Source: Colletes latitarsis (Eukaryota; Arthropoda; Insecta; Hymenoptera; Colletidae). From it: a stretch of DNA of 64,000 nucleotides. Below are positions 23,548 to 36,500 of the stretch, piece by piece (position 1 is the first letter of the stretch; every line of letters starts with the position of its first letter). The notes beneath the pieces are model-generated. The model had not been told where the DNA came from and made no database searches. It saw nothing but the letters and a program-made list of their open reading frames with translations. The stretch covers positions 45,208,001 through 45,272,000 of the forward strand of contig NW_027488365.1 of the NCBI RefSeq assembly GCF_051014445.1, given 5' to 3'. The position numbers were made by a program, and so were the translations under genes.

Positions 23548-24608
23548 GGTTCATGATTTTGCCTTCTTCGCATACTTGTTGGCCAGATCCTGGGTTTTTT
23601 TCGTGTTTGAATCACGTAGTAATGTGGTAATACACTGAAGCAGTCAATTAAACCTGGTTTCGATCAATATTTCAGAGGATAACACCGGTTAGGTCTGGGT
23701 TAGGTCTGGGTTATGCCCGCATCTGGCTCATGATTTGCCTTCTTCGCATACTTGTTGGCCAGATCCTGGGTTTTTTTCGTGTTTCAATCACGTAGTAATG
23801 TGGTAACACACTGAAGCAGTCAATTAAACCTGGTTTCGATCAATATTTCAGAGGATAACACCGGTTAGGTCTGGGTTAGGTCTGGGAAATGCGCGCATCT
23901 GGCTTATTCTTTCGCCTTCTTCGCATACTTGTTGGCCAGATCCTGGGTTTTTTTCGTGTTTGAATCACGTAGGAATGTGGTAACACATTGAAGCAGTCAA
24001 TTAAACCTGGTTTCGATCAATATTTTAGAGGATAACACCGGTTAGGTCTGGGTTAGGTCTGGGTTATGCCCGCATCTGGCTCATGATTTTGCCTTCTTCG
24101 CATACTTGTTGGCCAGATCCTGGGTTTTTTTCGTGTTTCAATCACGTAGTAATGTGGTAACACATTGAGGCAGTCTATTAAACCTGGATTCGGACAGTAT
24201 TTTAGAGGATAACACCGGTTAGGTCTGGGTTAGGTCCGGGATATGCCCGCATCTGGCTCATGATTTTGCCTTCCTCGCATACTTGTTGGCCAGATCCTGG
24301 GTTTTTTTCGTGTCTGAATCACGTAGTAATGTGGTAATACACTGAAGCAGTCAATTAAACCTGGTTTCGATCAATATTTTAGAGGATAACACCGGTTAGG
24401 TCTGGGTTAGGTCTGGGATATGCGCGCATCTGGCGTATGCTTTCGCCTTTTTCGCAAAATTGTTGGCCAGATCCTGGGTTTTTTCCGTGTTTGAATCACG
24501 TAGTAATGTTGTACCACACTGAGGCAGTCAATTAAACCTGGATTCGGACAGTATTTTAGAGGATAACACCGGTTAGGTCTGGGTTAGGTCTGTGTTATGC
24601 CCGCATCT
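23548..24608 (+). repeat. 1061-bp nested duplication, copy b (6 monomers)
   Basis: Second copy, matching copy a at every position I compared, and followed at 24588 by GTCTGTGTTATGCCC, which corresponds to 16101 in the older segment. The lack of visible differences makes this one of the youngest rearrangements in the window, or a possible assembly duplication. Confidence 0.93.
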
Positions 24609-25270
24609 GGCTCATGATTTTGCCTTCTTCGCATACTTGTTGGCCAGATCCTGGGTTTTTTTCGTGCTTCAATCACGTAGTAATGTGGTAACACACTGAA
24701 GCAGTCAATTAAACCTGGTTTCGATCAATATTTTAGAGGATAACACCGGTTAGGTCTGGGTTAGGTCTGGGTTATGCCCGCATCTGGCTCATGATTTTGC
24801 CTTCTTCGCATACTTGTTGGCCAGATCTTGGGTTTTTTCCGTGTTTGATCACGTAGTAATGTGGTAACACACTGAAGCAGTCAATAAAACCTGGTTTCGA
24901 TCAATATTTTAGAGGATAACACCGGTTAGGTCTGGGTTAGGTCTGGGATTTGCGCGCATCTGGCTTATACTTTCGTCTTTTTCGCAAACTTGTTGGCCAA
25001 ATCCTGGGTATTTTCCGTGTTTGAATCCCGTAGTAATGTGGTAACACACTGAAGCAGTCAATTAAACCTGGTTTCGATCAATATTTCAGAGGATAACACC
25101 GGTTAGGTCTGGGTTAGGTCTGGGTTATGCCCGCATCTGTCTCATGATTTTGCCTTCTTCGCATACTTGTTGGCCAGATCCTGGGTTTTTTTCGTGTTTC
25201 AATCACGTAGTAATGTGGTAACACATTGAGGCAGTCTATTAAACCTGGATTCGGACAGTATTTTAGAGGA

Positions 25271-25447
25271 TAACACCGGTTATGTCTGGGTTAGGTCTGG
25301 GATATGCGCGCATCTGGCTTATGCTTTCGCCTTTTTCGCAAACTTGTTGGCCAGATCCTGGGTTTTTTTCGTGTTTGAATCACGTAGGAATGTGGTAACA
25401 CACTGAAGCAGTCAATTAAACCTGGTTTCGATCAATATTTTAGAGGA
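25271..25447 (+). repeat. Chimeric B/C monomer, copy 2
   Basis: Counterpart of the monomer at 16784 in the second 7426-bp segment (offset 8487), with the same switch from B to C inside the core. Confidence 0.88.
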
Positions 25448-27745
25448 TAACACCGGTTAGGTCTGGGTTAGGTCCGGGATATGCCCGCATCTGGCTCATG
25501 ATTTTGCCTTCTTCGCTTACTTGTTGGCCAGATCGTGGTTTTTTTCGTGTTTGAATCACGTAGTAATGTGGTACCACACTGAGGCAGTCAATTAAACCTG
25601 GATTCGGACAGTATTTTAGAGGATAACACCGGTTAGGTCTGGGTTAGGTCTGGGTTATGCCCGCATCTGGCTCATGATTTTGCCTTCTTCGCATACTTGT
25701 TGGCCAGATCCTGGGTTTTTTTCGTGCTTCAATCACGTAGTAATGTGGTAACACACTGAAGCTGTCAATTAAACCTGGTTTCGATCAATATTTTAGAGGA
25801 TAACACCGGTTAGGTCTGGGTTAGGTCTGGGTTATGCCCGCATCTGGCTCATGATTTTGCCTTCTTCGCATACTTGTTGGCCATATCCTGGGTTTTTTTC
25901 GTGTTTGAATCACGTAGTAATGTGGTAACACACTGAAGCAGTCAATTAAACCTGGTTTCGATCAATATTTTAGAGGATAACACCGGTTAGGTCTGGGTTA
26001 GGTCTGGGTTATGCCCGCATCTGGCTCATGATTTTGCCTTCTTCGCATACTTGTTGGCCAGATCTTGGGTTTTTTTCGGGTTTGAATCACGTAGTAATGT
26101 GGTACCACACAGAAACAGTCCATTAAACCTGGATTCGGACAGTATTTTGGAGGATAACACCGGTTAGGTCTGGGTTAGGTCTGGGTTATGTCCGCACCTG
26201 GCTCATGATTTTGCATTCTTCGCATACTTGTTGGCCAGATCCTGGGTTTTTTTCGTGTTTGAATCACGTAGTAATGTGGTAACACACTGAAGCAGTCAAT
26301 TAAACCTGGTTTCGATCAATATTTTAGAGGATAACACCGGTTAGGTCTGGGTTAGTTCTGGGTTATGCCCGCATCTGGCTCATGATTTTGCCTTCTTCGC
26401 ATACTTGTTGGCCAGATCTTGGGTTTTTTTCGTGTTTGAATCATGTAGTAATGTGGTAACACACTGAAGCAGTCAATTAAACCTGGTTTCGATCAATATT
26501 TTAGAGGATAACACCGGTTAGGTCTGGGTTAGGTCCGGGATATGCCCGCATCTGGCTCATGATTTTGCCATCTTCACATACTTCTTGGCCAGATCCTGGG
26601 TTTTTTTCGTGTTTGAATCACGTAGTAACGTGGTAACACACTGAAGCAGTCAATTAAACCAGGTTTCGATCAATATTTCAGAGGATAACACCGGTTGGGT
26701 CTGGGTTAGGTCTGGGTTATGCCCGCATCTGGCTCATGATTTTGCCTTCTTCGCATACTTGTTGGCCAGATCCTGGGTTTTTTTCGTGTTTGAATCACGT
26801 AGTAATGTAGTAATACACTGAAGCAGTCAATTAAACCTGGTTTCGATCAATATTTTAGAGGATAACACCGGTTAGGTCTGGGTTAGTTCTGGGATATGCG
26901 CGCATCTGGCTTATGCTTTCGCCTTTTTCGCAAACTTGTTGGCCAGATCCAGGGTTTTTTCCGTGTTTGAATCACGTAGTAATGTTGTACCACACTGAGG
27001 CAGTCAATTAAACCTGGATTCGGACAGTATTTTAGAGGATAACACCGGTTAGGTCTGGGTTAGGTCTGGGTTATGCCCGCATCTGGCTCATGATTTGCCT
27101 TCTTCGCATACGTGTTGGCCAGATCCTGGGTTTTCTTCGTGTTTCAATCACGTAGTAATGTAGTAACACACTGATGCAGTCAATTAAACCTGGTTTCGAT
27201 CAATATTTCAGAGGATAACACCGGTTAGGTCTGGGTTAGGCCTGGGAAATGCGCGCATCTGGCTTATTCTTTCGCCTTCTTCGCATACTTGTTGGCCAGA
27301 TCCTGGGTTTTTTTCGTGTTTGAATCACGTAGGAATGTGGTAACACACTGAAGCAGTCAATTAAACCTGGTTTCGATCAATATTTTAGAGGATAACACCG
27401 GTTAGGTCTGGGTTAGGTCCGGGATATGCCCGCATCTGGCTCATGATTTTGCCTTCTTCGCTTACTTGTTGGCCAGATCCTGGTTTTTTTCGTGTTTGAA
27501 TCACGTAGTAATGTGGTAATACACTGAAGCAGTCAATTAAACCTGGTTTCGATCAATATTTTAGAGGATAACACCGGTTAGGTCTGGGTTAGGTCTGGGT
27601 TATGCCCGCATCTGTCTCATGATTTTGCCTTCTTCGCATACTTGTTGGCCAGATCCTGGGTTTTTTTCGTGTTTCAATCACGTAGTAATGTGGTAACACA
27701 TTGAGGCAGTCTATTAAACCTGGATTCGGACAGTATTTTAGAGGA

Positions 27746-27922
27746 TAACACCGGTTATGTCTGGGTTAGGTCTGGGATATGCGCGCATCTGGCTTATGCT
27801 TTCGCCTTTTTCGCAAACTTGTTGGCCAGATCCTGGGTTTTTTTCGTGTTTGAATCACGTAGGAATGTGGTAACACACTGAAGCAGTCAATTAAACCTGG
27901 TTTCGATCAATATTTTAGAGGA
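27746..27922 (+). repeat. Chimeric B/C monomer, copy 3
   Basis: Copy at +2475 bp in the 14-monomer series, with the same B-to-C switch. Confidence 0.88.
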
Positions 27923-28399
27923 TAACACCGGTTAGGTCTGGGTTAGGTCCGGGATATGCCCGCATCTGGCTCATGATTTTGCCTTCTTCGCTTACTTGTT
28001 GGCCAGATCGTGGTTTTTTTCGTGTCTGAATCACGTAGTAATGTGGTACCACACTGAGGCAGTCAATTAAACCTGGATTCGGACAGTATTTTAGAGGATA
28101 ACACCGGTTAGGTCTGGGTTAGGTCTGGGTTATGCCCGCATCTGGCTCATGATTTTGCCTTCTTCGCATACTTGTTGGCCAGATCCTGGGTTTTTTTCGT
28201 GCTTCAATCACGTAGTAATGTGGTAACACACTGAAGCTGTCAATTAAACCTGGTTTCGATCAATATTTTAGAGGATAACACCGGTTAGGTCTGGTTTAGG
28301 TCTGGGTTATGCCCGCATCTGGCTCATGATTTTGCCTTCTTCGCATACTTGTTGGCCATATCCTGGGTTTTTTTCGTGTTTGAATCACGTAGTAATGTG

Positions 28400-31300
28400 G
28401 TAACACACTGAAGCAGTCAATTAAACCTGGTTTCGATCAATATTTTAGAGGATAACACCGGTTAGGTCTGGGTTAGGTCTGGGTTATGCCCGCATCTGGC
28501 TCATGATTTTGCCTTCTTCGCATACTTGTTGGCCAGATCTTGGGTTTTTTTCGGGTTTGAATCACGTAGTAATGTGGTACCACACAGAAACAGTCCATTA
28601 AACCTGGATTCGGACAGTATTTTGGAGGATAACACCGGTTAGGTCTGGGTTAGGTCTGGGTTATGTCCGCACCTGGCTCATGATTTTGCATTCTTCGCAT
28701 ACTTGTTGGCCAGATCCTGGGTTTTTTTCGTGTTTGAATCACGTAGTAATGTGGTAACACACTGAAGCAGTCAATTAAACCTGGTTTCGATCAATATTTT
28801 AGAGGATAACACCGGTTAGGTCTGGGTTAGTTCTGGGTTATGCCCGCATCTGGCTCATGATTTTGCCTTCTTCGCATACTTGTTGGCCAGATCTTGGGTT
28901 TTTTTCGTGTTTGAATCATGTAGTAATGTGGTAACACACTGAAGCAGTCAATTAAACCTGGTTTCGATCAATATTTTAGAGGATAACACCGGTTAGGTCT
29001 GGGTTAGGTCCGGGATATGCCCGCATCTGGCTCATGATTTTGCCATCTTCACATACTTCTTGGCCAGATCCTGGGTTTTTTTCGTGTTTGAATAACGTAG
29101 TAACGTGGTAACACACTGAAGCAGTCAATTAAACCAGGTTTCGATCAATATTTCAGAGGATAACACCGGTTGGGTCTGGGTTAGGTCTGGGTTATGCCCG
29201 CATCTGGCTCATGATTTTGCCTTCTTCGCATACTTGTTGGCCAGATCCTGGGTTTTTTTCGTGTTTGAATCACGTAGTAATGTAGTAATACACTGAAGCA
29301 GTCAATTAAACCTGGTTTCGATCAATATTTTAGAGGATAACACCGGTTAGGTCTGGGTTAGTTCTGGGATATGCGCGCATCTGGCTTATGCTTTCGCCTT
29401 TTTCGCAAACTTGTTGGCCAGATCCAGGGTTTTTTCCGTGTTTGAATCACGTAGTAATGTTGTACCACACTGAGGCAGTCAATTAAACCTGGATTCGGAC
29501 AGTATTTTAGAGGATAACACCGGTTAGGTCTGGGTTAGGTCTGGGTTATGCCCGCATCTGGCTCATGATTTGCCTTCTTCGCATACGTGTTGGCCAGATC
29601 CTGGGTTTTCTTCGTGTTTCAATCACGTAGTAATGTAGTAACACACTGATGCAGTCAATTAAACCTGGTTTCGATCAATATTTCAGAGGATAACACCGGT
29701 TAGGTCTGGGTTAGGCCTGGGAAATGCGCGCATCTGGCTTATTCTTTCGCCTTCTTCGCATACTTGTTGGCCAGATCCTGGGTTTTTTTCGTGTTTGAAT
29801 CACGTAGGAATGTGGTAACACACTGAAGCAGTCAATTAAACCTGGTTTCCATCAATATTTTAGAGGATAACACCGGTTAGGTCTGGGTTAGGTCCGGGAT
29901 ATGCCCGCATCTGGCTCATGATTTTCCCTTCTTCGCTTAGTTGTTGGCCAGATCCTGGTTTTTTTCGTGTTTGAATCACGTAGTAATGTGGTAATACACT
30001 GAAGCAGTCAATTAAACCTGGTTTCGATCAATATTTCAGAGGATAACACCGGTTAGGTCTGGGTTAGGTCTGGGTTATGCCCGCATCTGTCTCATGATTT
30101 TGCCTTCTTCGCATACTTGTTGGCCAGATCCTGGGTTTTTTTCGTGTTTCAATCACGTAGTAATGTGGTAACACATTGAGGCAGTCTATTAAACCTGGAT
30201 TCGGACAGTATTTTAGAGGATAACACCGGTTATGTCTGGGTTAGGTCTGGGATATGCGCGCATCTGGCTTATGCTTTCGCCTTTTTCGCAAACTTGTTGG
30301 CCAGATCCTGGGTTTTTTTCGTGTTTGAATCACGTAGGAATGTGGTAACACACTGAAGCAGTCAATTAAACCTGGTTTCGATCAATATTTTAGAGGATAA
30401 CACCGGTTAGGTCTGGGTTAGGTCCGGGATATGCCCGCATCTGGCTCATGATTTTGCCTTCTTCGCTTACTTGTTGGCCAGATCGTGGTTTTTTTCGTGT
30501 TTGAATCACGTAGTAATGTGGTACCACACTGAGGCAGTCAATTAAACCTGGATTCGGACAGTATTTTAGAGGATAACACCGGTTAGGTCTGGGTTAGGTC
30601 TGGGTTATGCCCGCATCTGGCTCATGATTTTGCCTTCTTCGCATACTTGTTGGCCAGATCCTGGGTTTTTTTCGTGCTTCAATCACGTAGTAATGTGGTA
30701 ACACACTGAAGCTGTCAATTAAACCTGGTTTCGATCAATATTTTAGAGGATAACACCGGTTAGGTCTGGGTTAGGTCTGGGTTATGCCCGCATCTGGCTC
30801 ATGATTTTGCCTTCTTCGCATACTTGTTGGCCAGATCCTGGGTTTTTTTCGTGCTTCAATCACGTAGTAATGTGGTAACACACTGAAGCTGTCAATTAAA
30901 CCTGGTTTCGATCAATATTTTAGAGGATAACACCGGTTAGGTCTCGGTTAGGTCTGGGATTTGCGCGCACCTGGCTTATACTTTCGCCTTTTTCGCAAAC
31001 TTGTTGGCCAGATCCTGGGTATTTTCCGTGTTTGAATCACGTAGTAATGTGGTAACACACTGAAGCAGTCAATTAAACCTGGTTTCGATCAATATTTCAG
31101 AGGATAGCACCGGTTAGGTCTGGGTTAGGTCTGGGTTATGCCCGCATCTGGCTCATGATTTTGCCTACTTCGCATACTTGTTGGCCAGATGCTGGGTTTT
31201 TTTCGTGTTTGAATCACGTAGTAATGTGGTAGCACACTGAAGCTGTCAATTAAACCTGGTTCCGATCAATATTTTAGAGGATAACACCGGTTAGGTCTGG

Positions 31301-33540
31301 GTTAGGTCTGGGTTATGCCCGCATCTGGCTCATGATTTTGCCTTCTTCGCATACTTGTTGGCCAGATCCTGGGTTTTTTTCGTGTTTGAATCACGTAGTA
31401 ATGTGGTAACACACTGAAGCTGTCAATTAAACCTGGTTTCGATCAATATTTTAGAGGATAAGACCGGCTAGGTCTGGGTTAGGTCTGGGATATGCGCGCA
31501 TCGGCCTTATACTTTCAACTTTTTCGCAAACTTGTTGGCCAGATCCTGGGTTTTTTCCGTGTTTGATCACGTAGTAATGTGGTAACACACTGAAGCAGTC
31601 AATAAAACCTGGTTTCGATCAATATTTTAGAGGATAACACCGGTTAGGTCTGGGTTAGGTCTGGGATTTGCGTGCATCTGGCTTATACTTTCGCCTTTTT
31701 CGCAAACTTGTTGGCCAGATCCTGGGTATTTTCCGTGTTTGAATCACGTAGTAATGTGGTAACACACTGAAGCAGTCAATTAAACCTGGTTTCGATCAAT
31801 ATTTTAGAGGATAACACCGGTTAGGTCTGGGTTAGGTCTGGGATATGCGCGCATCTGGCTTATGCTTTCGCCTTTTTCGTAAACTTGTTGGCCAGATCCT
31901 GGGTTTTTTCCGTGTTTGAATCACGTAGTAATGTTGTACCACACTGAGGCAGTCAATTAAACCTGGATTCGGACAGAATTTTAGAGGATAACACCGGTTA
32001 GGTCTGGGTTAGGTCTGGGTTATGCCCGCATCTGGCTCATGATTTGCCTTCTTCGCATACTTGTTGGCCAGATCCTGGGTTTTTTTCGTGTTTCAATCAC
32101 GTAGTAATGTGGTAACACACTGAAGCTGTCAATTAAACCTGGTTTCGATCAATATTTTAGAGGATAACACCGGTTAGGTCTGGGTTAGGTCCGGGATATG
32201 CCCGCATCTGGTTCATGATTTTGCCTTCTTCGCATACTTGTTGGCCAGATCCTGGGTTTTTTTCGTGTTTGAATCACGTAGTAATGTGGTAACACACTGA
32301 AGCTGTCAATTAAACCTGGTTTCGATCAATATTTTAGAGGATAACACCGGTTAGGTCTGGGTTAGGTCTGGGTTATGCCCGCATCTGGCTCATGATTTTG
32401 CCTTCTTCGCATACTTGTTGGCCAGATCCTGGGTTTTTTTCGTGTTTGAATCACGTAGTAATGTGGTAACACACTGAAGCTGTCAATTAAACCTGGTTTC
32501 GATCAATATTTTAGAGGATAACACCGGTTAGGTCTGGGTTAGGTCTGGGATATGCGCGCATCTGCCTTATACTTTCGCCTTTTTCGCAAACTTGTTGGCC
32601 AGATCCTGGGTATTTTCCGTGTTTGAATCACGTAGTAATGTGGTAACACACTGAAGCAGTCAATTAAACCTGGTTTCGATCAATATTTTAGAGGATAACA
32701 CCGGTTAGGTCTGGGTTAGGTCTGGGTTATGCCCGCATCTGGCTCATGATTTTGCCTTTTTCGCATACTTGTTGGCCAGATCCTGGGTATTTTTTCGTGT
32801 TTCAATCACGTAGTAATGTGGTAACACATTGAGGCAGTCTATTAAACCTGGATTCGGACAGTATTTTAGAGGATAACACCGGTTAGATCTGGGTTAGGTC
32901 TGGGTTATGCCCGCATCTGGCTCATGATTTTGCCTTCTTCGCATACTTGTTGGCCAGATCCTGGGTTTTTTTCGTGTTTCAATCACGTAGTAATGTGGTA
33001 ACACACTGAAGCTGTCAATTAAACCTGGTTTCGATCAATATTTTAGAGGATAACACCGGTTAGGTCTGGGTTAGGTCTGGGTTATGCCCGCATCTGGCTC
33101 ATGATTTTGCCTTCTTCGCATACTTGTTGGCCAGATCCTGGGTTTTTTTCGTGTTTGATTCACGTAGTAATGTGGTAACACACTGAAGCTGTCAATTAAA
33201 CCTGGTTTCAATCAATATTTTAGAGGATAACACCGGTTAGGTCTGGGATAGGTCCGGGATATGCCCGCATCTGGCTCATGATTTTGCCTTCTTCGCATAC
33301 TTGTTGGCCAGATCCTGGGTTTTTTTCGTGTTTGATTCACGTGGTAATGTGGTAACACACTGAAGCTGTCAATTAAACCTGGTTTCGATCAATATTTTAG
33401 AGGATAACACCGGTTAGGTCTGGGTTAGGTCTGGGTTAGGTCTGGGTTAAGCCCGCATCTGGCTCATGATTTTGCCTTCTTCGCATACTTGTTGGCCAGA
33501 TCTTGGGTTTTTTTCGTGTTTGAATCACGTAGTAATGTGG
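28400..33540 (+). repeat. 5140-bp higher-order segment, copy 1 (about 29 monomers)
   Basis: ACCGGTTGGG (29165), TGTCTCATG (30088) and GATAAGACCGGC (31457) recur 5140, 5140 and 5138 bp later. The segment includes the last part of the 2475-bp series and one 188-bp expanded monomer. Copy 2 carries one additional type A monomer near 36.95-37.13 kb, which changes the offset to about 5315. Confidence 0.88.
30221..30397 (+). repeat. Chimeric B/C monomer, copy 4
   Basis: Fourth copy, again +2475 bp. Its counterpart 5140 bp later, at 35361, is instead a complete type B monomer with GTTGTACCACACTGAGG, so the two copies of that segment differ at this unit. Confidence 0.88.
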
Positions 33541-33592
33541 TAACACACTGAAGCAGTCAATTAAACCTGGTTTCGATCAATATTTCAGAGAA
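33405..33592 (+). repeat. Expanded monomer, 188 bp, three 11-bp subrepeats
   Basis: Three tandem GGTTAGGTCTG units lie at about 33412-33444, followed by GGTTAAGCCCGC with ATG changed to AAG. The unit is 188 bp long. It is the first of three expanded monomers that share the AAGCCCGC change, so the expansion happened once and was then copied in the 33-42 kb duplications. Confidence 0.93.
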
Positions 33593-36500
33593 TAACACCG
33601 GTTAGGTCTGGGTTAGGTCTGGGTTATGCCCGCATCTGGCTCATGATTTTGCCTTCTTCGCATACTTGTTGGCCAGATCTTGGGTTTTTTTCGGGTTTGA
33701 ATCACGTAGTAATGTGGTACCACACAGAAACAGTCCATTAAACCTGGATTCGGACAGTATTTTGGAGGATAACACCGGTTAGGTCTGGGTTAGGTCTGGG
33801 TTATGTCCGCACCTGGCTCATGATTTTGCATTCTTCGCATACTTGTTGGCCAGATCCTGGGTTTTTTTCGTGTTTGAATCACGTAGTATTGTGGTAACAC
33901 ACTGAAGCAGTCAATTAAACCTGGTTTCGATCAATATTTTAGAGGATAACACCGGTAAGGTCTGGGTTAGTTCTGGGTTATGCCCGCATCTGGCTCATGA
34001 TTTTGCCTTCTTCGCATACTTGTTGGCCAGATCTTGGGTTTTTTTCGTGTTTGAATCACGTAGGAATGTGGTAACACACTGAAGCAGTCAATTAAACCTG
34101 GTTTCGATCAATATTTTAGAGGATAACACCGGTTAGGTCTGGGTTAGGTCCGGGATATGCCCGCATCTGGCTCATGATTTTGCCTTCTTCGCATACTTGT
34201 TGGCCAGATCCTGGGTTTTTTTCGTGTTTGAATCACGTAGTAACGTGGTAACACACTGAAGCAGTCAATTAAACCAGGTTTCGATCAATATTTCAGAGGA
34301 TAACACCGGTTGGGTCTGGGTTAGGTCTGGGTTATGCCCGCATCTGGCTCATGATTTTGCCTTCTTCGCATACTTGTTGGCCAGATCCTGGGTTTTTTTC
34401 GTGTTTCAATCACGTAGTAATGTGGTAATACACTGAAGCAGTCAATTAAACCTGGTTTCGATCAATATTTTAGAGGATAACACCGGTTAGGTCTGGGTTA
34501 GTTCTGGGATATGCGCGCATCTGGCTTATGCTTTCGCCTTTTTCGCAAACTTGTTGGCCAGATCCAGGGTTTTTTCCGTGTTTGAATCACGTAGTAATGT
34601 TGTACCACACTGAGGCAGTCAATTAAACCTGGATTCGGACAGTATTTTAGAGGATAACACCGGTTAGGTCTGGGTTAGGTCTGGGTTATGCCCGCATCTG
34701 GCTCATGATTTGCCTTCTTCGCATACTTGTTGGCCAGATCCTGGGTTTTCTTCGTGTTTCAATCACGTAGTAATGTAGTAACACACTGATGCAGTCAATT
34801 AAACCTGGTTTCGATCAATATTTCAGAGGATAACACCGGTTAGGTCTGGGTTAGGCCTGGGAAATGCGCGCATCTGGCTTATTCTTTCGCCTTCTTCGCA
34901 TACTTGTTGGCCAGATCCTGGGTTTTTTTCGTGTTTGAATCACGTAGGAATGTGGTAACACACTGAAGCAGTCAATTAAACCTGGTTTCGATCAATATTT
35001 TAGAAGATAACACCGGTTAGGTCTGGGTTAGGTCCGGGATATGCCCGCATCTGGCTCATGATTTTGCCTTCTTCGCATACTTGTTGGCCAGATCCTGGTT
35101 TTTTTCGTGTTTGAATCACGTAGTAATGTGGTAATACACTGAAGCAGTCAATTAAACCTGGTTTCGATCAATATTTTAGAGGATAACACCGGTTAGGTCT
35201 GGGTTAGGTCTGGGTTATGCCCGCATCTGTCTCATGATTTTGCCTTCTTCGCATACTTGTTGGCCAGATCCTGGGTTTTTTTCGTGTTTCAATCACGTAG
35301 TAATGTGGTAACACATTGAGGCAGTCTATTAAACCTGGATTCGGACAGTATTTTAGAGGATAACACCGGTTATGTCTGGGTTAGGTCTGGGATATGCGCG
35401 CATCTGGCTTATGCTTTCGCCTTTTTCGCAAACTTGTTGGCCAGATCCTGGGTTTTTTCCGTGTTTGAATCACGTAGTAATGTTGTACCACACTGAGGCA
35501 GTCAATTAAACCTGGATTCGGACAGTATTGTAGAGGATAACACCGGTTAGGTCTGGGTTAGGTCTGGGTTATGCCCGCATCTGGCTCATGATTTTGCCTT
35601 CTTCGCATACTTGTTGGCCAGATCCTGGGTTTTTTTCGTGCTTCAATCACGTAGTAATGTGGTAACACACTGAAGCTGTCAATTAAACCTGGTTTCGATC
35701 AATATTTTAGAGGATAACACCGGTTAGGTCTGGGTTAGGTCTGGGTTATGCCCGCATCTGGCTCATGATTTTGCCTTCTTCGCATACTTGTTGGCCAGAT
35801 CCTGGGTTTTTTTCGTGCTTCAATCACGTAGTAATGTGGTAACACACTGAAGCTGTCAATTAAACCTGGTTTCGATCAATATTTTAGAGGATAACACCGG
35901 TTAGGTCTGGGTTAGGTCTGGGATATGCGCGCATCTGCCTTATACTTTCACCTTTTTCGCAAACTTGTTGGCCAGATCCTGGGTTTTTTCCGTGTTTGAT
36001 CACGTAGTAATGTGGTAACACACTGAAGCAGTCAATAAAACCTGGTTTCGATCAATATTTTAGAGGATAACACCGGTTAGGTCTGGGTTAGGTCTGGGAT
36101 TTGCGCGCACCTGGCTTATACTTTCGCCTTTTTCGCAAACTTGTTGGCCAGATCCTGGGTATTTTCCGTGTTTGAATCACGTTGTAATGTGGTAACACAG
36201 AAGCAGTCAATTAAACCTGGTTTCGATCAATATTTCAGAGGATAGCACCGGTTAGGTCTGGGTTAGGTCTGGGTTATGCCCGCATCTGGCTCATGATTTT
36301 GCCTACTTCGCATACTTGTTGGCCAGATGCTGGGTTTTTTTCGTGTTTGAATCACGTAGTAATGTGGTAGCACACTGAAGCTGTCAATTAAACCTGGTTT
36401 CGATCAATATTTTAGAGGATAACACCGGTTATGTCTGGGTTAGGTCTGGGTTATGCCCGCATCTGGCTCATGATTTTGCCTTCTTCGCATACTTGTTGGC

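Larger units (their letters stand above)
18216..26702 (+). repeat. 7426-bp higher-order segment, copy 2, enlarged to 8487 bp
   Basis: It adjoins copy 1 directly and ends with the same marker monomers: CATCTTCACATACTTCTTGG (18082 and 26569) and ACACCGGTTGGGTCTGG (18201 and 26688). Private differences include CTGAGTTTTTTTCG near 20763 and CCGTGATTGAATC near 22364. The extra length is the 6-monomer duplication at 22441-24587. Confidence 0.93.
25100..30780 (+). repeat. 2475-bp period region, about 2.3 copies
   Basis: Markers repeat every 2475 bp (14 monomers minus 3 bp): TGTCTCATG at 25138, 27613 and 30088; ACCGGTTGGG at 26690 and 29165; GATCCAGGGTT at 26946 and 29421; CTGATGCAGTC at 27171 and 29646. 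The region overlaps the right end of the 7426-bp segment, so it formed after or during that duplication. Private changes include GAATAACGTAG near 29092 and TTTCCATC near 29847. It ends where the monomer near 30830 no longer has CCATATCC. Confidence 0.9.

Noticed and set aside
33405..33450. True telomere repeat tract
   Set aside because: The 11-bp unit GGTTAGGTCTG contains TTAGG but occurs in only one to three copies per monomer and never as a simple telomeric run, so this is not a chromosome end.
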